DNA of 64,000 nucleotides from Dromiciops gliroides (GCF_019393635.1 NC_057863.1:436501-500500); one strand, 5' to 3'. Shown: positions 21,209 through 32,871, counted from the stretch's first letter. Program-made: numbers and translations. The notes: generated by a model from the sequence alone, not told the origin.

Positions 21209-22529
21209 CCACCCAGCCCTTTAAATAGAGTTTCATTTAAAAAACCAATTTACTTCAACACCAGCCATTGGGACTGTGGGAGCCACATATGATGAAGCAC
21301 ACCTCCACCTACCATACTTCTGGACCCAGAACTGCTTCCATGGAGCTGTAACCTGCTGATGCAGACACTGCTCCTTTCTTTAGGGCAAACTGTTTTCTCT
21401 TCCAGGTGGAATATGAGCCAATCTGCATCTTGACACCTCAACTAAACATGCACAAGTCAGTCAATCACTCCTAGGCCTTAGACTAAGTGCTAAAGGCCCT
21501 TAGAACTGGAATGGGAAACAATTGTCAACATCACCATGGAGCTGGCACAAAGAGTCAAGGCCTGACTGACTGCATGCATCTACCAGGAGTCCAGCAAAGA
21601 GACTAGGCCCTGCCTCAGGGGGACGTCTAGGCATCCCGTGAGGAGGAGCCTGGAGTTACCTCCTGTCACATGTGCCCTCTAAGCTTTAGTTCACCCTTCC
21701 CTGGACTCTGTATGGACTCATGGGGAGGAAGAAGGTCTCAGATGACTTATCTACCGCCCAAGGAAATGCCCCTTTCTAAAAGCATCTTAAAGCTGACCAA
21801 TTAAATTTTTCTCAGCTGACGATCTTGGAGGGAAGCCCACTGGAAGGAGCTAGAGCCAATGCCATCAGAGAATTGTCCCTGGCCCATCCAGGGTATCCCA
21901 ACAATCCCTGGGGGGAGGTGTAGTTCGGATCCAGACACCTGAATCCTCACTGGCAGTGGGTTTTGGAACAAGGACCCTAAAGGTCTCTCTGGTCAGCCTC
22001 CAGGTTCCTCCCAAGCAATGGTCCCCTTGTCTGTTTCTTGAAATGTTTTGTAAGCTCTGAGCAGTACTCAGCTGTCCATCTGCTACCTCCACTCTTTCAT
22101 GATATTTGGGGATTATTTTTGGCAAATGACTTTTCAAGGAAGTTCATATTTTTGAGTTTTTAAATTTAGTATTTTTCTGACAGTTTATGCAAAATAGCTC
22201 AAATTAAGTTTGCTTCATTACCATCTCCTGATTATTAGCTGACTGTATTAAGATAATCATACCAGGCCCTTAGAAACAGAAAATAATGTTCTCAAGTTTT
22301 GACCTCTGTTTAGTTCTCCCCACACATGTCCTGAGACAAGACCCCTGCCCTCTGGGAACTTCCTTCTGTACTAGGCAGGAAGGTGAGACTTAGGCCCAGG
22401 CTGATGCAGTGCCAGGCTGAGTTTGCTCAGTGCCACAGGAGAGGCACAGACACAGTTTGTGTGGTGGTATGGGGGCTCATATGAGGGAGAAGGAGTCTCA
22501 GCAGGGTATATCAGAGGAAATTGCAGGGA
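21209..22529. other. Unassigned, no gene seen
   Basis: Mixed sequence without a repeat that I can name. The few short open frames show no domain. Confidence 0.35.
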
Positions 22530-23298
22530 GTGGATAGCTCATCATTTCACAGCCAGAGTCCATGGAATCTTAGACTACATCTCATCAGTGTCGATGCAGC
22601 CTTTGCCAGAAGTCCTCTGGGGTGGGGAGAAACTTTTCCCCAGAGTAGCCCATCTCTATGACAGGAAGTTCTTCTTGACATCCAGTCTAAATATTCCCCT
22701 TTGTGCCTTCACCCTGCTGCTCCTCGTTCTACTCTCTGGTGCCAAGCAAAGCAAGGCCAAGCCTTTCTCCACCTGAAAGTCCTTCAAGTATCCCCCACTG
22801 CCCTGTGGGATAAACATCTCCTCTTCTCTGGGATAAACATCTCCTCTTCTCTGGGATAATCCTCCCCTAATTCTTTCAGTCATATGGCAAGAACTCAAGA
22901 CCCTTCACCTTCTGACTCCAGCCCTCTGGATGATCTCTGGTTGTCCAATGTCCTCTGTCAAATGTGGCTCCTAGAATTGGGTAACATTCTCCATACTTAG
23001 ACTAGGCATGGACTAGCATGACAGGATGATCACTTCCTTATTTCTGCTCATCATCTTTTTTTTTTAATTTAGCCTTGGATCTCATTCAATTTCTTGGCTA
23101 CAAATCACATTGTGGACTCATGTTTATATTGAAGTCCACCTAAATCTCTTGATATTTTTCAGAACAACTGCTATCTAGCCACACCTCCCCCCAACCCTGT
23201 ATGTTTGGAGTTATTTTTAAATCTATATGTAATGCATTGAAGTTTAAGTCCATCATATTAGAAGAAGAACAATGCTTTAGTCTATAAAGATCTCTTTG
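22530..23298 (-). mobile_element. L3/CR1 LINE, left part
   Basis: This is the antisense CR1/L3 3' region: GACAGGAAGTTCTTCTTGAC, GTGCCAAGCAAAGCAAGGCC, CTCAAGACCCTTCACCTTCT, then AATTGGGTAACATTCTCC. A 23-bp tandem duplication (GGGATAAACATCTCC...) occurs at 22,807-22,852. The copy continues after the LTR at 23,303-24,046. Confidence 0.75.
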
Positions 23299-23302
23299 AA
23301 TT

Positions 23303-24046
23303 TGTAGTGGCCAAATTTAATATGGGGAGAGTTAATTGGGTGGTTTGCCATAATATTGGGGTTCAGAAAATAATGAGGGACTTCTAAGTCTAAAATTTCC
23401 TCCCCTCTGAACTGCATTTTTAGTTATTCCTCCCAGGCTAATAAAAATGGGATCGACAGCCTCTTTTCCACAAACAAATCAGGTTTTATTAATAGGAATA
23501 AAATACACAGCAAAGGTGAAATTAATTAAGCCAATGACAAGGGAATAGGGAAAGAGGAAAGTGGATAATCTCCCTGGCTCTAGAAAAGGCTGACAGAATT
23601 CCCAAACTTGCTTCCATCTCAGCTAATTCAAAGAGTTAGATTTGTTTTTATTAACTCACCACCTGGGGTCCGTAGTTTCAATAGGAAACAACTGTGCGCC
23701 CTCTTTGCAGTCTGCTCCCAGAAGCTTATCGGCAGAAAAGGACCCCAACTTCCTGTTAAGGGTCCCTTTTTCTACTTTTTTCTCCTTCCCCCAAAGGGGA
23801 GGTCCTTCAAGTTGTGTAGCTGGGACTGGTCCCCTGTTGATGATGTAGTCCACAGCCTCTGAGGACACTCCTTCTCAGTGTTGGCCAAGTTTAAACTAGG
23901 TTTAACAGGGCCGGCCAGGTTTGGCTAAAAATCTAATCATCTTAAGTGGGCACTTAGTAGTTTCTCATTCACACCCAATTCAAACACTACTAAATCAATC
24001 AGGTGGGGGACCCTGGGCATCTGCCAAATTCCATTATTTTACCACA
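23303..24046 (-). mobile_element. Solo LTR of an endogenous retrovirus, minus strand
   Basis: The plus-strand ends are TGTAGTGG and TTACCACA, flanked by a 4-bp AATT at 23,299-23,302 and 24,047-24,050. Read on the minus strand, the polyadenylation signal is the complement of TTTATT at 23,485-23,490. The R-U5 half matches the LTR at 17,855-18,762 closely (for example TTTGTTTGTGGAAAAGAGGC and ATTATTTTCTGAAC), but the U3 half is different. It lies inside an L3 copy whose order continues on either side. No viral genes are present. Confidence 0.85.
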
Positions 24047-24050
24047 AATT

Positions 24051-24320
24051 CTTACCATAATATTATACGTTAGCTGTCCATTTCAGCTTTGTGTAACCTG
24101 CTAGTCTGACAAGCATGCCACTTCTACCATTGTCCAAATTGTTTGTAAAACTACTTTTTAAAAAAGTTACTCAGGACCAAGCACACATCCCTGAAACATT
24201 CCACTAGAGACTTATAAGATTGAGCCATTAATGACTATTCTTTGGGTCCAGCCATCAACCAGGTATGGATAGACAATTGTATCTATATCCAGCCCATGCC
24301 AAGACATACTTTTGCAAATG
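24051..24320 (-). mobile_element. L3/CR1 LINE, right part
   Basis: The L3 order resumes after the LTR: CTGACAAGCATGCCACTTCT, AGGACCAAGCACACATCCCT, TGAGCCATTAATGACTATTC. All frames are broken. Confidence 0.75.
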
Positions 24321-24324
24321 TTCA

Positions 24325-24525
24325 GCTAAAAATGGAAAATGTTGGATGTTGAGGGGATGTGAGAAAGTTGGGATGCTAATCCACTGTTAGCGAAGTTATG
24401 AAAAGATCCAACCATTCCGAAGACCAATTTAGAACTATGCCCAAAGGGCTATAGAACTGTGCACATGCTTTGATACAGCAATACCACTAATAGGTTTTTA
24501 TACCAAAGATATCCCCAAAAGAGGT
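24325..24525 (+). mobile_element. L1 ORF2 fragment
   Basis: A short plus-strand piece with AACTATGCCCAAAGGGCTAT and CAGCAATACCACTAATAGG, the ORF2 C-terminal block. Confidence 0.75.
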
Positions 24526-24532
24526 AAAACCA

Positions 24533-24720
24533 ACAAGATTTGGCAATTTATTGAATGGGTGGGATGAGAGAGAGTGAAGAGTCAAAAACAGCCTTCAGGA
24601 TATGAACCTTGCTGACCAGGAGGACTGTGCTACCTTTGATAGAAACAGGAAAGTTCAGGAGAGGGCTAGGTTTGGGGTGAAAGAGAATGAGTCTCGGGTT
24701 TTGATACAATCAGTACAATA
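24533..24720 (-). mobile_element. L2 LINE internal fragment
   Basis: Purine-rich blocks AAACAGGAAAGTTCAGGAGA and AGAATGAGTCTCGGGTTTTG match the antisense L2 reverse-transcriptase region seen better at 47.0-47.8 kb. Confidence 0.55.
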
Positions 24721-24789
24721 CTATCTATGAACAGGGTGGTCATGTGTACTTTGCCATCTACAGAGAATCCCTTTCCATTTGGACCTTGA

Positions 24790-25125
24790 GAAGACGTCCT
24801 CTGTGAAAGCCATCCCTGAACCATATCTCATGCATGCTGGCCTAGATACCCACATCTTGCCCAAGAAGCTTGCACTCTGCCCCTGTAGCCACCCTGGGCT
24901 TGCTTTATTATGCTTGGATTCAGGCTTTCACTTCACCTCCTGGCTATCTCTAAACCACAGCATTACCTATGAATCCTCTCCCTTTCAACCACCTTTGTGT
25001 GTTGTTTCACCATCACCACCCCCTCCCCCCACATTAGAATGTAAGCTCCTTGAGGGGAGGGACTGTTTTGCTCACTTGTATTTGGATTCCCAGTGCTTGG
25101 CACATAAAATGATTAATAAGTTCTG
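24790..25125 (+). mobile_element. L2 LINE 3' end
   Basis: This ends with ATGTAAGCTCCTTGAGGGGA, then CCAGTGCTTGGCACATAAAA, the well-known L2 3' terminal order. A 207-codon open frame runs across it and into a (TCTG) microsatellite; I read that frame as an artefact. Confidence 0.75.
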
Positions 25126-25245
25126 TCTGTCTGTCTGTTTGTCTGACTGTATGTCTCTTTTTCTTTCTCTTCCTCCCACCCCACTTCCCTCCCCCCTCTC
25201 TACTTCCTTCCCTATCCCTTTTCCTTGTCCCTCTCTCTATCTGAA
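25120..25245. repeat. (TCTG)n and pyrimidine-rich tract
   Basis: A short run of TCTG at 25,123-25,150, then a C/T-rich stretch to 25,245. It grew from the tail end of the L2 copy. Confidence 0.8.
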
Positions 25246-25639
25246 AGTGATGAACCCCTTTGATGAATGTGCCCCTCTTTGCTTCATAGTTCACCTGATG
25301 TTGATAATTGGAGATCTCTTTGTTTTTCCTACATCAAGTAATCTTCTAGTTTCATCACATATGTTCAGGAGAGAGAAATGTTTTTGCTTTAAAGACTTTT
25401 AGCAACCAATAATTGATAATAAGTACTGATGTGCCTTATATCTTCTGCACCTTTTGGTCAACTGTGTGACATAAAAAGTCTACAGAAAGTTGTTGGTGAA
25501 ATCTTTCCAGGTGCCTCCTTATATATTCATCAGAGATGCCTCTGGTTACACATGTGGCTCATTTTTGTCAAGATTTTACAAAGACGAAAAGTGAAACTAT
25601 GTCTCAATAGTTATCAATGCTCTCTCTCTTTATCTTCTT

Positions 25640-25964
25640 GTTTTTTTTCAATTACATGTAAGAACAATATTTAACATTCATTTAAAAAAATTGGGGTTTC
25701 AAATTCTCTCCCTCCTTCCCTGTGTTTCCTCCTCCCTAAGATGGTAAGCAATTTGACTTAAGTTATACATGTGCAGTCATGCAAAACATATTTCCACATT
25801 AGTCATGCTGTGAAAGAAAACACAGATTCCAACCCCAAATAAAAACACAAAGAAAAATAAATAAATGTTTGTTAAAGTATATTTTGATCTGCATTTAGAC
25901 TCCATCAGTTCTTTTTCTGGAGGTGGATACCACCTTATGAGTCCTTTAGAATTGTCTTAGATTG
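25640..25964 (-). mobile_element. L1 3' end, left part
   Basis: An older L1 3' tail (AATTACATGTAAGAACAATA, GATGGTAAGCAATTTGAC). It is cut by a SINE at 25,965 and resumes at 26,094. Confidence 0.75.
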
Positions 25965-26093
25965 GGACAGCTAGGTGGCGCAGTGGATAAAGCACCAGGA
26001 GGATCTGAGTTCAAATCCAGCCTCAGACATTTGACACTTACTAGCTTTGTGACCCTGGGCAAGTCACTTGACCCTCATTGCCCCACAAAAAAA
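25965..26093 (+). mobile_element. CORE-SINE nested in L1
   Basis: The head GGGACAGCTAGGTGGCGCAG contains an A-box-like TGGCGCAGTGG, and GAGTTCAAATCC is a B-box-like element. A short A tail ends at about 26,093. Imperfect duplications ATTGTCTTAGATT and ATTATCTTGGATC flank it. Confidence 0.9.
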
Positions 26094-26415
26094 AATTATC
26101 TTGGATCATTGTATTGCTGAGAAGAGCTAAGTCATTCATAGTTGATCATCATATGATATCTTTACTATGTACAATGCTGTCCTGGTCCTGCTCACTTCAC
26201 TTTGCATCAGTTCATGTAAGTCCATTTTTTTTTTTTCTGAAATCTGCCTGCTCATTGTTTCTTACAGCACAATAGTATTCCATTACATTCATATGCCACA
26301 AGTTGTTTAGCCATTCCCTGATTGATGGGCATCCCATCAATTTCCTTATTTTTTTAACACAAAAAGAGCTCCTATAAATATTTTTTATATGTCTTTTTCC
26401 TTTAAAAAAATATCT
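26094..26415 (-). mobile_element. L1, right part
   Basis: The ORF2 end continues: GTATTGCTGAGAAGAGCTAA, CTTACAGCACAATAGTATTC and ATTCCCTGATTGATGGGC. It ends at an A-run near 26,410. Confidence 0.75.
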
Positions 26416-26790
26416 TTGGAACATTGTGCACAGAGACAGAAATATTGTTTGATGAAGAACTGAGAATGACTTGACTTTTCTCAACAATACAATGATCCAA
26501 GACAATCCCAAAGGACTATTGATGAAACATACTACCCACTTCCAAAGAAAGAACTGATATTGATGGAACACACTGAAGCATGCTGGTTTTTGCTTTTTAA
26601 TTTTTTTCTTTTAATCAAGTTTTCTTGTACAAAATAACAAATATGACAATACTTTGCATAATCATACATGTATAACCCATATCTGATTGCTTGCTGCCTC
26701 AGGGAAGGGGGAGGGAGGGAGGGGAGGGAGGGGAGGAGGGATAAAAATTGGAACCCCAAACTATAAATAAAAATGTTTATTATTAAAAAA
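26416..26790 (+). mobile_element. L1 3' end, plus strand
   Basis: An opposite-strand L1 3' end: CAATACAATGATCCAAGACA, then a G-rich 3'-UTR tract at 26,700-26,740 and an A tail at about 26,775-26,793. It lies directly against two minus-strand L1s. Confidence 0.75.
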
Positions 26791-26794
26791 AGAA

Positions 26795-29260
26795 AATTCA
26801 AAAGAAAAATAAAAGAAAGAAAGTGAAAAATAGAATGCTTCAGTCTGTGTTCGATCAATATCAGTTCTTTCTTTGGAGGAGAATAGTATGCAACCAGATA
26901 TAGGTTATACATGTGCAGTTTTGTAAAACATTACCATATTAGTCATTTTGCGTAAGAAAACTTGAATAAAATAAAAAACATTAAAGTGAAAAATAGCATG
27001 CTTCAGTCTGTGTTCAATCAATTTCAGTTATTTCTTTGGAGGTGGATAGTATGCTTTATCATGAGTCCTTTAGGATTGTCTTGGATCATTGTTTTTATGC
27101 ACAGTTTCATAGCACTTTCAGTATAGTTCTAAACTGCTAACCAGAATAGTTGAATCAGTTTATAACTCCATCCTGCTGCCCCAATTTCCCCCTATCCCCT
27201 CTATAATTTGTCATTTTTTGCTTTTCTGTCATATTAGCCTATCTGATAAGTGTGGGATAATACCTCAAAGTTGTTCTAATTTGCATTTCTTTAATCAATA
27301 ATAAATTAGAGCATTTTTATATGACTATAGATAGCTTTGATTTCTTTAACTGTAAACTGTCTGTTCATATCCTTTGACCATTTATCAATTAGGAAATGAC
27401 TTGCATCCTTATAAATTTGAATCAGTTCTCTCTATATTTTTGAAATGAGGCCTGTATCAGAGATACTTGCTATAAATTTTTGTTCCTCCTGTTTTTAACT
27501 TTCCTTCTCATTTTGACTGCATTGGTTTTATTTGCACAACTCCTTTTTAATTTAATGTAATCAAAATTATCCATTTTATATACCATAATGCTCTTTATCT
27601 CTTGTTTGGTCATAAATTCTTCCCTTATCCATGGATCTGACAGGTAAACTAATCCATGCTTCCCTAATTTGCTTATTATCTCACCCTTTATGTCTAAATC
27701 ATATACCCATTTTGACCTTATCTTGGTATATGATTTGAGATGTTGTTCTGTACCTAGTTTATGTCAAACTACTTTCTAGTTTTTTAAAGCAGTTTTTGTC
27801 AAATAGTGAGTTCTTGCTTCCAAAGCTTGGATCTTTGGGTTTATCAAACATTAGATTACTATGGTCATTTCCTACTATGTATAGTGTACCTAATCTATTC
27901 CACTGATCCACCACTCTATTTCTTAGCCAGAACCAGATTGTTTTGATGATTACCACTTTGTAATACATTTTGAAATCTTGCATGTCTGGGCCATCATCCT
28001 TCACATCTGTTTTCACTAATTCCCTTGATATTCTTGAACTTTTGTTCCCCTGGACAAATTATTATTTTTCCTAGTTTTATAAAATAATTGTTTGGTAGTT
28101 TGATTGAAATGTCACTCAACAGATAAATTAATTTAGGTAGAATTGTCATGTTTATTTTATTGGCTCAGCCTACCCAAAAGTAATTAATATTTTCCCCCAA
28201 TTTTTTGGGCCTGATTTTGTGTGAAAAATGTTTTATAATTTTGTTCATCTAACTCCTGAGTTTGTCTTGGTGGATAAATTCCCAAATATTCTATATTGTC
28301 TATAGTTATTTCAAATGGAATGTCTCTTTCTATATCTTGCTGCTGGATTTTGTCAGCAATATATAGAAATGCTAATGGTTTACATGGGTTTATTTTATAT
28401 CCTGTAACTTTCCTAAAGTTGTTATTTCAACTAGTTTTTTAGTTGATTCTTTAGGATTCTCCAGGTATACCATTTTATCATCTGCAAAGAGTAATAATTC
28501 TGTTTCTTCATTACCTATTGTAATTCCTTCGATTTATTTTTCCCTAGTACAATATTGAATAGTGGTGATAATGGGCATCCTTGCTTCATCTCTGATCTTA
28601 TTTGGAATACTTCTAGCCTATCCCCATTACACATAATACTTGCTGATAGTTTTCAATAGATAATACTTATTTTAAGGACAGCTCCATTTATTTCTATGCT
28701 TCCCATTGTTTTTAATAGAAAAGCATGCTGCATTTTGTCAAAAGCTTTTTCTGTATCTATTGCGATAATCATTATTTTTGTTAGTTTTGTTATTGATATG
28801 AGCAATTATGCTATAGTTTTCCTAATATCGAACCAGCCCTGCATTCCTGCCATAAATCCTAACTGCTCATGGTATATAACCTTTGTGATTTATTGCTGTA
28901 ATCTATTTGCTAGCATTTTATTTAAAATATTTTCATCAATATTTGTTAGGAAATTGGTCTATAGTTTTTTCTCTGTTTTTGCTTTTCATGGTTTAGGTAT
29001 CAACACTACTTTTGTGTTGTAAAAGGAATTTGGTAGGAGTCCTTTTTGCCTATTATTTCCAAATAATTTATATGGTATTGGAATAACTTGTTCTTTAAAT
29101 GTTTAATAGAATTCACTTGTTAATCCATCTGATTTGAGGAATTTTTTCTTAGGGAGATCATTGATGGCTTGTTCAATTCCTTTTTTTATGATGGGGTTAC
29201 GTACTCTAATTCTTCTGTGAATCTCAGTTCATTGGTTCTTTATATTCATTCATATACTTG
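26795..29260 (-). mobile_element. Long L1, ORF2 3' half, degraded
   Basis: About 2.5 kb runs from the 3' UTR back into the reverse-transcriptase part of ORF2. The minus-strand frame at 27,759-28,016 reads as L1 ORF2 (GPDMQDFKMYYKVVIIKTIW, then FWLRNRVVDQWNRLG), a conserved region after the RT core. A 3'-UTR segment is duplicated: AAGTGAAAAATAG...GTATGC at 26,821-26,890 recurs at 26,984-27,054. Stops and deletions are frequent, and this is the oldest-looking of the long L1 copies. Confidence 0.8.
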
Positions 29261-29812
29261 GAAACACTGGCTAAAGAGATCAAAAGTTGGCTAGCTAAGA
29301 AATTTCCTGTCTCCTCTGGCTTCCTAATAATGGTGGTAGAGAGTATACATCATTTAGTCTTTTACAGAAAATAGTGATAATATAAAACAGTATCTTGGCC
29401 TTTCTTTCTTTTTTGTGCATTGCTGGCTTGTTTGAGCAGAAGCTATTTTAATTGTTCCAAATGCAATTTTTTTCTTTCAATTTTTCTATTCTGACTCATC
29501 TTTGAATCCTTGAAGCCAAAAGTTTGGCTGCAGCTAGACTTTGGGGATTCCCACTGCAGCTCCAGACATTTCTGATCTGTTTTTTTAAAAACCTCAGTGC
29601 TTTCCACACCCAGCACCTTCCTACTCTCTTTTGGGAGAGGGTGCTAATGCTGAGCAGGGAAGGCTTTGGAATAGGCTGCAAATCTTTGGTCTCCTTCCTT
29701 CCTAAAGCCAGAGAAAAATTTGTGAATGTTTTCCATCTTTGCATTGACAACTCGTGTCAAAATTTGTATGGACTTAGTTCCTCGGCAGAGAACTTTGCTT
29801 AACAATCTTCTG
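29261..29812. other. Unassigned, no gene seen
   Basis: AT-rich sequence then mixed sequence, possibly with more L1 at the left. I recognise no exon. Confidence 0.3.
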
Positions 29813-29825
29813 AAGATTAGCATGG

Positions 29826-30157
29826 GGGGGGGAGGAGGGGGGTGCATCGCAGCTAGGTGATGCAGTGGATAAAGCACCAACCCGATAGATTCAGGAGGAC
29901 CTGAGTTCAAATCCGGCCTCAGACACTTGACACTAGCTGTGTGACCCTGAGCGAGTCATTTAATCCTCATTGCCCCACCAAAAAAAAAAAAAGTGAACTG
30001 AAGGAGGAAATGGTGAATCATTTCAGCATCGTTGCAAAGAATGGCTAGACATGATTGAAATAACTGGATTAGGGTGAGGACAGACTTGAGGCAGGAATTT
30101 ACTAGCTGTGTGACCCTAGGCAAGCCACTTAACCCCCATTACCCCTCAAAAAAAAAA
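29826..30157 (+). mobile_element. Composite SINE with one target duplication
   Basis: One insertion bounded by AAGATTAGCATGG at 29,813-29,825 and 30,158-30,170. In order it holds a G-rich start, a full CORE-SINE with an A-run (29,847-29,992), about 105 bases of RTE-SINE-type tail (GAAATGGTGAATCATTTCAG, then ATTGAAATAACTGGATTAGG), and a second CORE fragment (ACTAGCTGTGTGACCCTAGG) with a final A-run. Since a single duplication encloses all parts, they appear to have moved together. A second locus at 46.75-47.0 kb carries the same SINE-plus-tail join. Confidence 0.8.
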
Positions 30158-30170
30158 AAGATTAGCATGG

Positions 30171-31069
30171 TAGGAGACAGTGAGCAAGGAGACCTGAGCT
30201 CAGCCTGGTGCTGGCCAAGGTGCTGGTAGTCCCATGTAGTCTGAGTGGAAGAATCCAATCCTCTAGAGGCTGTTCTTTCTTTTCTTTTCTTTTTTAGCAG
30301 AATTGTGCTGCTACTACTGAGGACTGGTAAATCCTTGGCCATGCCAAAGATATCAGGTTAGCTATCTATTCATGACAAGCCCAATTAGCTAATAAGTTTG
30401 TATCCTTCAGATCTTGGCCCATGTCTAAAAGAAGAGCTCATTTTGCCAGTCCTTCAGTTTGTATGTTTAAGCTAGGTGCTCCTAATGGACAGTGGTAAGG
30501 TGGGGGAGTGTGGAAAGGCAAAGGGCCCGGGTGAACAATGATGGATTGGACAAAGTTCTCAGTACTCCCCAGCTGCTCATAAAAGTGCGTGTGTTTAACG
30601 CTGAGGTTTTCCTGGGAACACCATATGATTATGAGTCACGAACCGTGGTGTGCTTCACAGACAATGCCATGGGTGACTCTGGGGGCAGTAGAGAGAGACC
30701 CTATGGGTGCAGGGAGGCTGTTGCAGGTTAGTGAGGATGGCCTAAAATCAGGTTGTCATGGAAAAGATATGATGGCCAATGCCATATGTGACCAGAACCA
30801 AGGTGAACCATTGATGGAACAAGAATGGAGGGTACTGACAGGGAGCCTAAATGCTGCCCTGGTGTTTATGAAATAGCAGTACACGCCAAGGGATAAAGGG
30901 GGCCTCTGCTCCATTTTATGTATGCCCTTTTGGGAGGGTTTAAGAGTTTTTGGGAGGATGTGCTCAAGAATCAGGATAAGGAGTCATAGATGCGCTGAAT
31001 TCAGGACTAATAAAGGGAGTGTCCATGTGCAGAAGATATAGGCTCTAGGGAAGAATCAAATTCTACACT
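30171..31069. other. Unassigned, no gene seen
   Basis: Mostly unique-looking DNA with a pyrimidine tract near 30,275-30,296. Open frames near 30,490-30,876 show no domain. Confidence 0.35.
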
Positions 31070-31610
31070 TAAGCACATACTGGTGAATGGGTGCAAATAC
31101 ATATGTACACAGATGTACATGGGAATCCACTATCACAGTGTTCACACGAATGTCCATATAGACACAAATGCTACAGAATCACATTATACTATCTCAAAAC
31201 ACTTAGCAACATACTAGCTGCACCCAGGTGCACCCAGATGCAGGAAGTCATAGCATAACACACACAAAAATGCACACATACAATGCACTCACACATACAT
31301 TTGAGTGAAAATACAAATCCACAAGCACACAAACATGGAAAATACCATATTTGAGATCATGCAATGCATTCACACACAACTGTGCATGTGTGTGCACACC
31401 CACATTCATGATCACATATGTGTAGAATACATATGAATACCATTCTAGATATGTCTAGGATGCATACATGTGAAAACCCAAGGTCACAAAATGTGTAATC
31501 ACAAATGATCCCTACACACATGCATGCACTCACATGCACAAATCAAAAAGTGCGTTTGTACACACATGAACAAAATAATGACATACCTCACAGAAACAAG
31601 CATACACAGT
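31070..31610. repeat. Degenerate CA/ACACAT-rich region
   Basis: More than 500 bases are enriched in CACACA, ACATAC and GTGTGCA words without a fixed period. It looks like a decayed CA-type satellite or microsatellite. Confidence 0.65.
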
Positions 31611-31616
31611 GGTAAT

Positions 31617-32340
31617 CAACCACCAGGCATTTATTGAGCACTTGCTTTGTGCCAGGCACTACGCTAAGCATTGAGGATATAAACACAAAAACTGCCTCCC
31701 TCCAAGGGGTATACATTGTAATGGGGGAAGAGAACCCACAAAAAGAACCTATTATAATCATCTAAGTAACTGAACTAGAACAGTGATCATAGTGTGAGTG
31801 GAGAGAAACAGCAAGAGGTATGGAGGGAGAAAGAGCACCTGATTGGATTGTGGGGTGACAGAGAATGAGAAGTCAAGGGTCATGTAGAGGTTATCACCTT
31901 GGAAGATTGGAGAAATAGGAGTGCCCTTAGAAGAGAGGATGGTGGGGGTGGGGGAGATAACAAGTTCAGTTTGGAACAGGTTGACTTGATGCCAATGGGG
32001 CCCTAGCTGGAGGTGTCCAAGAGGCAGCTGTGACTAAAGGGGGCAATGACTAAACAAATGGTGATATATGCATGTGATGGAACATCACTGACTGTCATGT
32101 ATGAAGGAAGTAGAAGAGGAGCCAGCTGACAGGGAGAGGTTGAAGAGGATGGACAGATAGACAGAGAGGGATGGAGAGAGAGGGGAGAAGACATGAAGGT
32201 GCAGGAGCAAGGTCTCATCCAGAAGAGGGGTCGCCTCAATTAGAGTCTGGTGAAAGAGGAGACAAGTGGGGGCTCTGAGAATCTTCGAAGAGCTTGTGAT
32301 TGGTCTGGAGAGAGAAGGGATGATAGCCATGAAGTGGCCA
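31617..32340 (-). mobile_element. L2 LINE
   Basis: It starts with the reversed L2 3' tail (CATTTATTGAGCACTTGCTT, GTGCCAGGCACTACGCTAAG). Purine-rich antisense RT-region blocks follow, including AGTTCAGTTTGGAACAGGTT. Several insertions and deletions are present. Confidence 0.75.
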
Positions 32341-32532
32341 TGTATACAGGTGGCAAAATATGAGCTCTAGCCCTGAGTGCACATGGAGGGGCCACCGAGG
32401 GCAGACAGAACCCTCTTAGGGCTTAGGAAATGGAGAGAGCCACAGCTTGGCTGAAAGGGAGCTCCTTCACTCTTCCAGATTTTCATTCAATCCGACCAAG
32501 GTCCTGGGGAATGTTACACTGTGTGATGTTCT
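32341..32532. other. Unassigned
   Basis: Short mixed sequence between L2 and an RTE-tailed SINE, with no feature seen. Confidence 0.3.
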
Positions 32533-32533
32533 T

Positions 32534-32785
32534 AGGGACAACTAGGAGGCACCATAGTGCCTAGAGTGCTAGGCCTGGAGTCAGGAAGACTCTCATTCCT
32601 GAGTTCAAATATGACCTCAGATGCTGTGTGACCTTGGGCAAGTCACTTCACCCTGTTTGCCCCAGTTTCCTCATCTGTCAAATGACCTGGAGAAGGATAT
32701 GGCCAACCCCTCCAGTATCTTTGCCAAGAACACTCCCACTGAGGTCACAAGGAGTCAGACATGACTGAAAAATGACTCAACAACA
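32534..32785 (+). mobile_element. RTE-tailed tRNA/CORE SINE
   Basis: The same order as at 4.2 kb: head (ACAACTAGGAGGCACCATAG), CORE, CAGTTTCCTCATCTGTCAAA and the RTE-type tail CTCCAGTATCTTTGCCAAGA with GAGTCAGACATGACTGAAAA. Imperfect duplications TGATGTTCTT (32,524-32,533) and TGATGCTCTT (32,786-32,795) flank it. Confidence 0.85.
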
Positions 32786-32871
32786 TGATGCTCTTCATCA
32801 TCACCCAAAATTATCCATCTGACCTCACATAGAAGCAGGACCAAAGAGGAAAAGTTAGCAGGGGGTGCAAT

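Noticed and set aside
24779-25402. 207-codon open frame
   Set aside because: It runs through an L2 3' end and a TCTG microsatellite, so it is an accidental frame.
25965-26040. tRNA-gene-like head with A- and B-box motifs
   Set aside because: It is the tRNA-derived head of a SINE and appears in every copy. It lacks a full cloverleaf.
25640-26790. Twin-priming inversion of a single L1
   Set aside because: The minus-strand piece has its own 3' tail and is from another subfamily, so it is a separate insertion.
30490-30876. Frames that looked faintly protein-like
   Set aside because: No conserved motif could be named, and two frames overlap.
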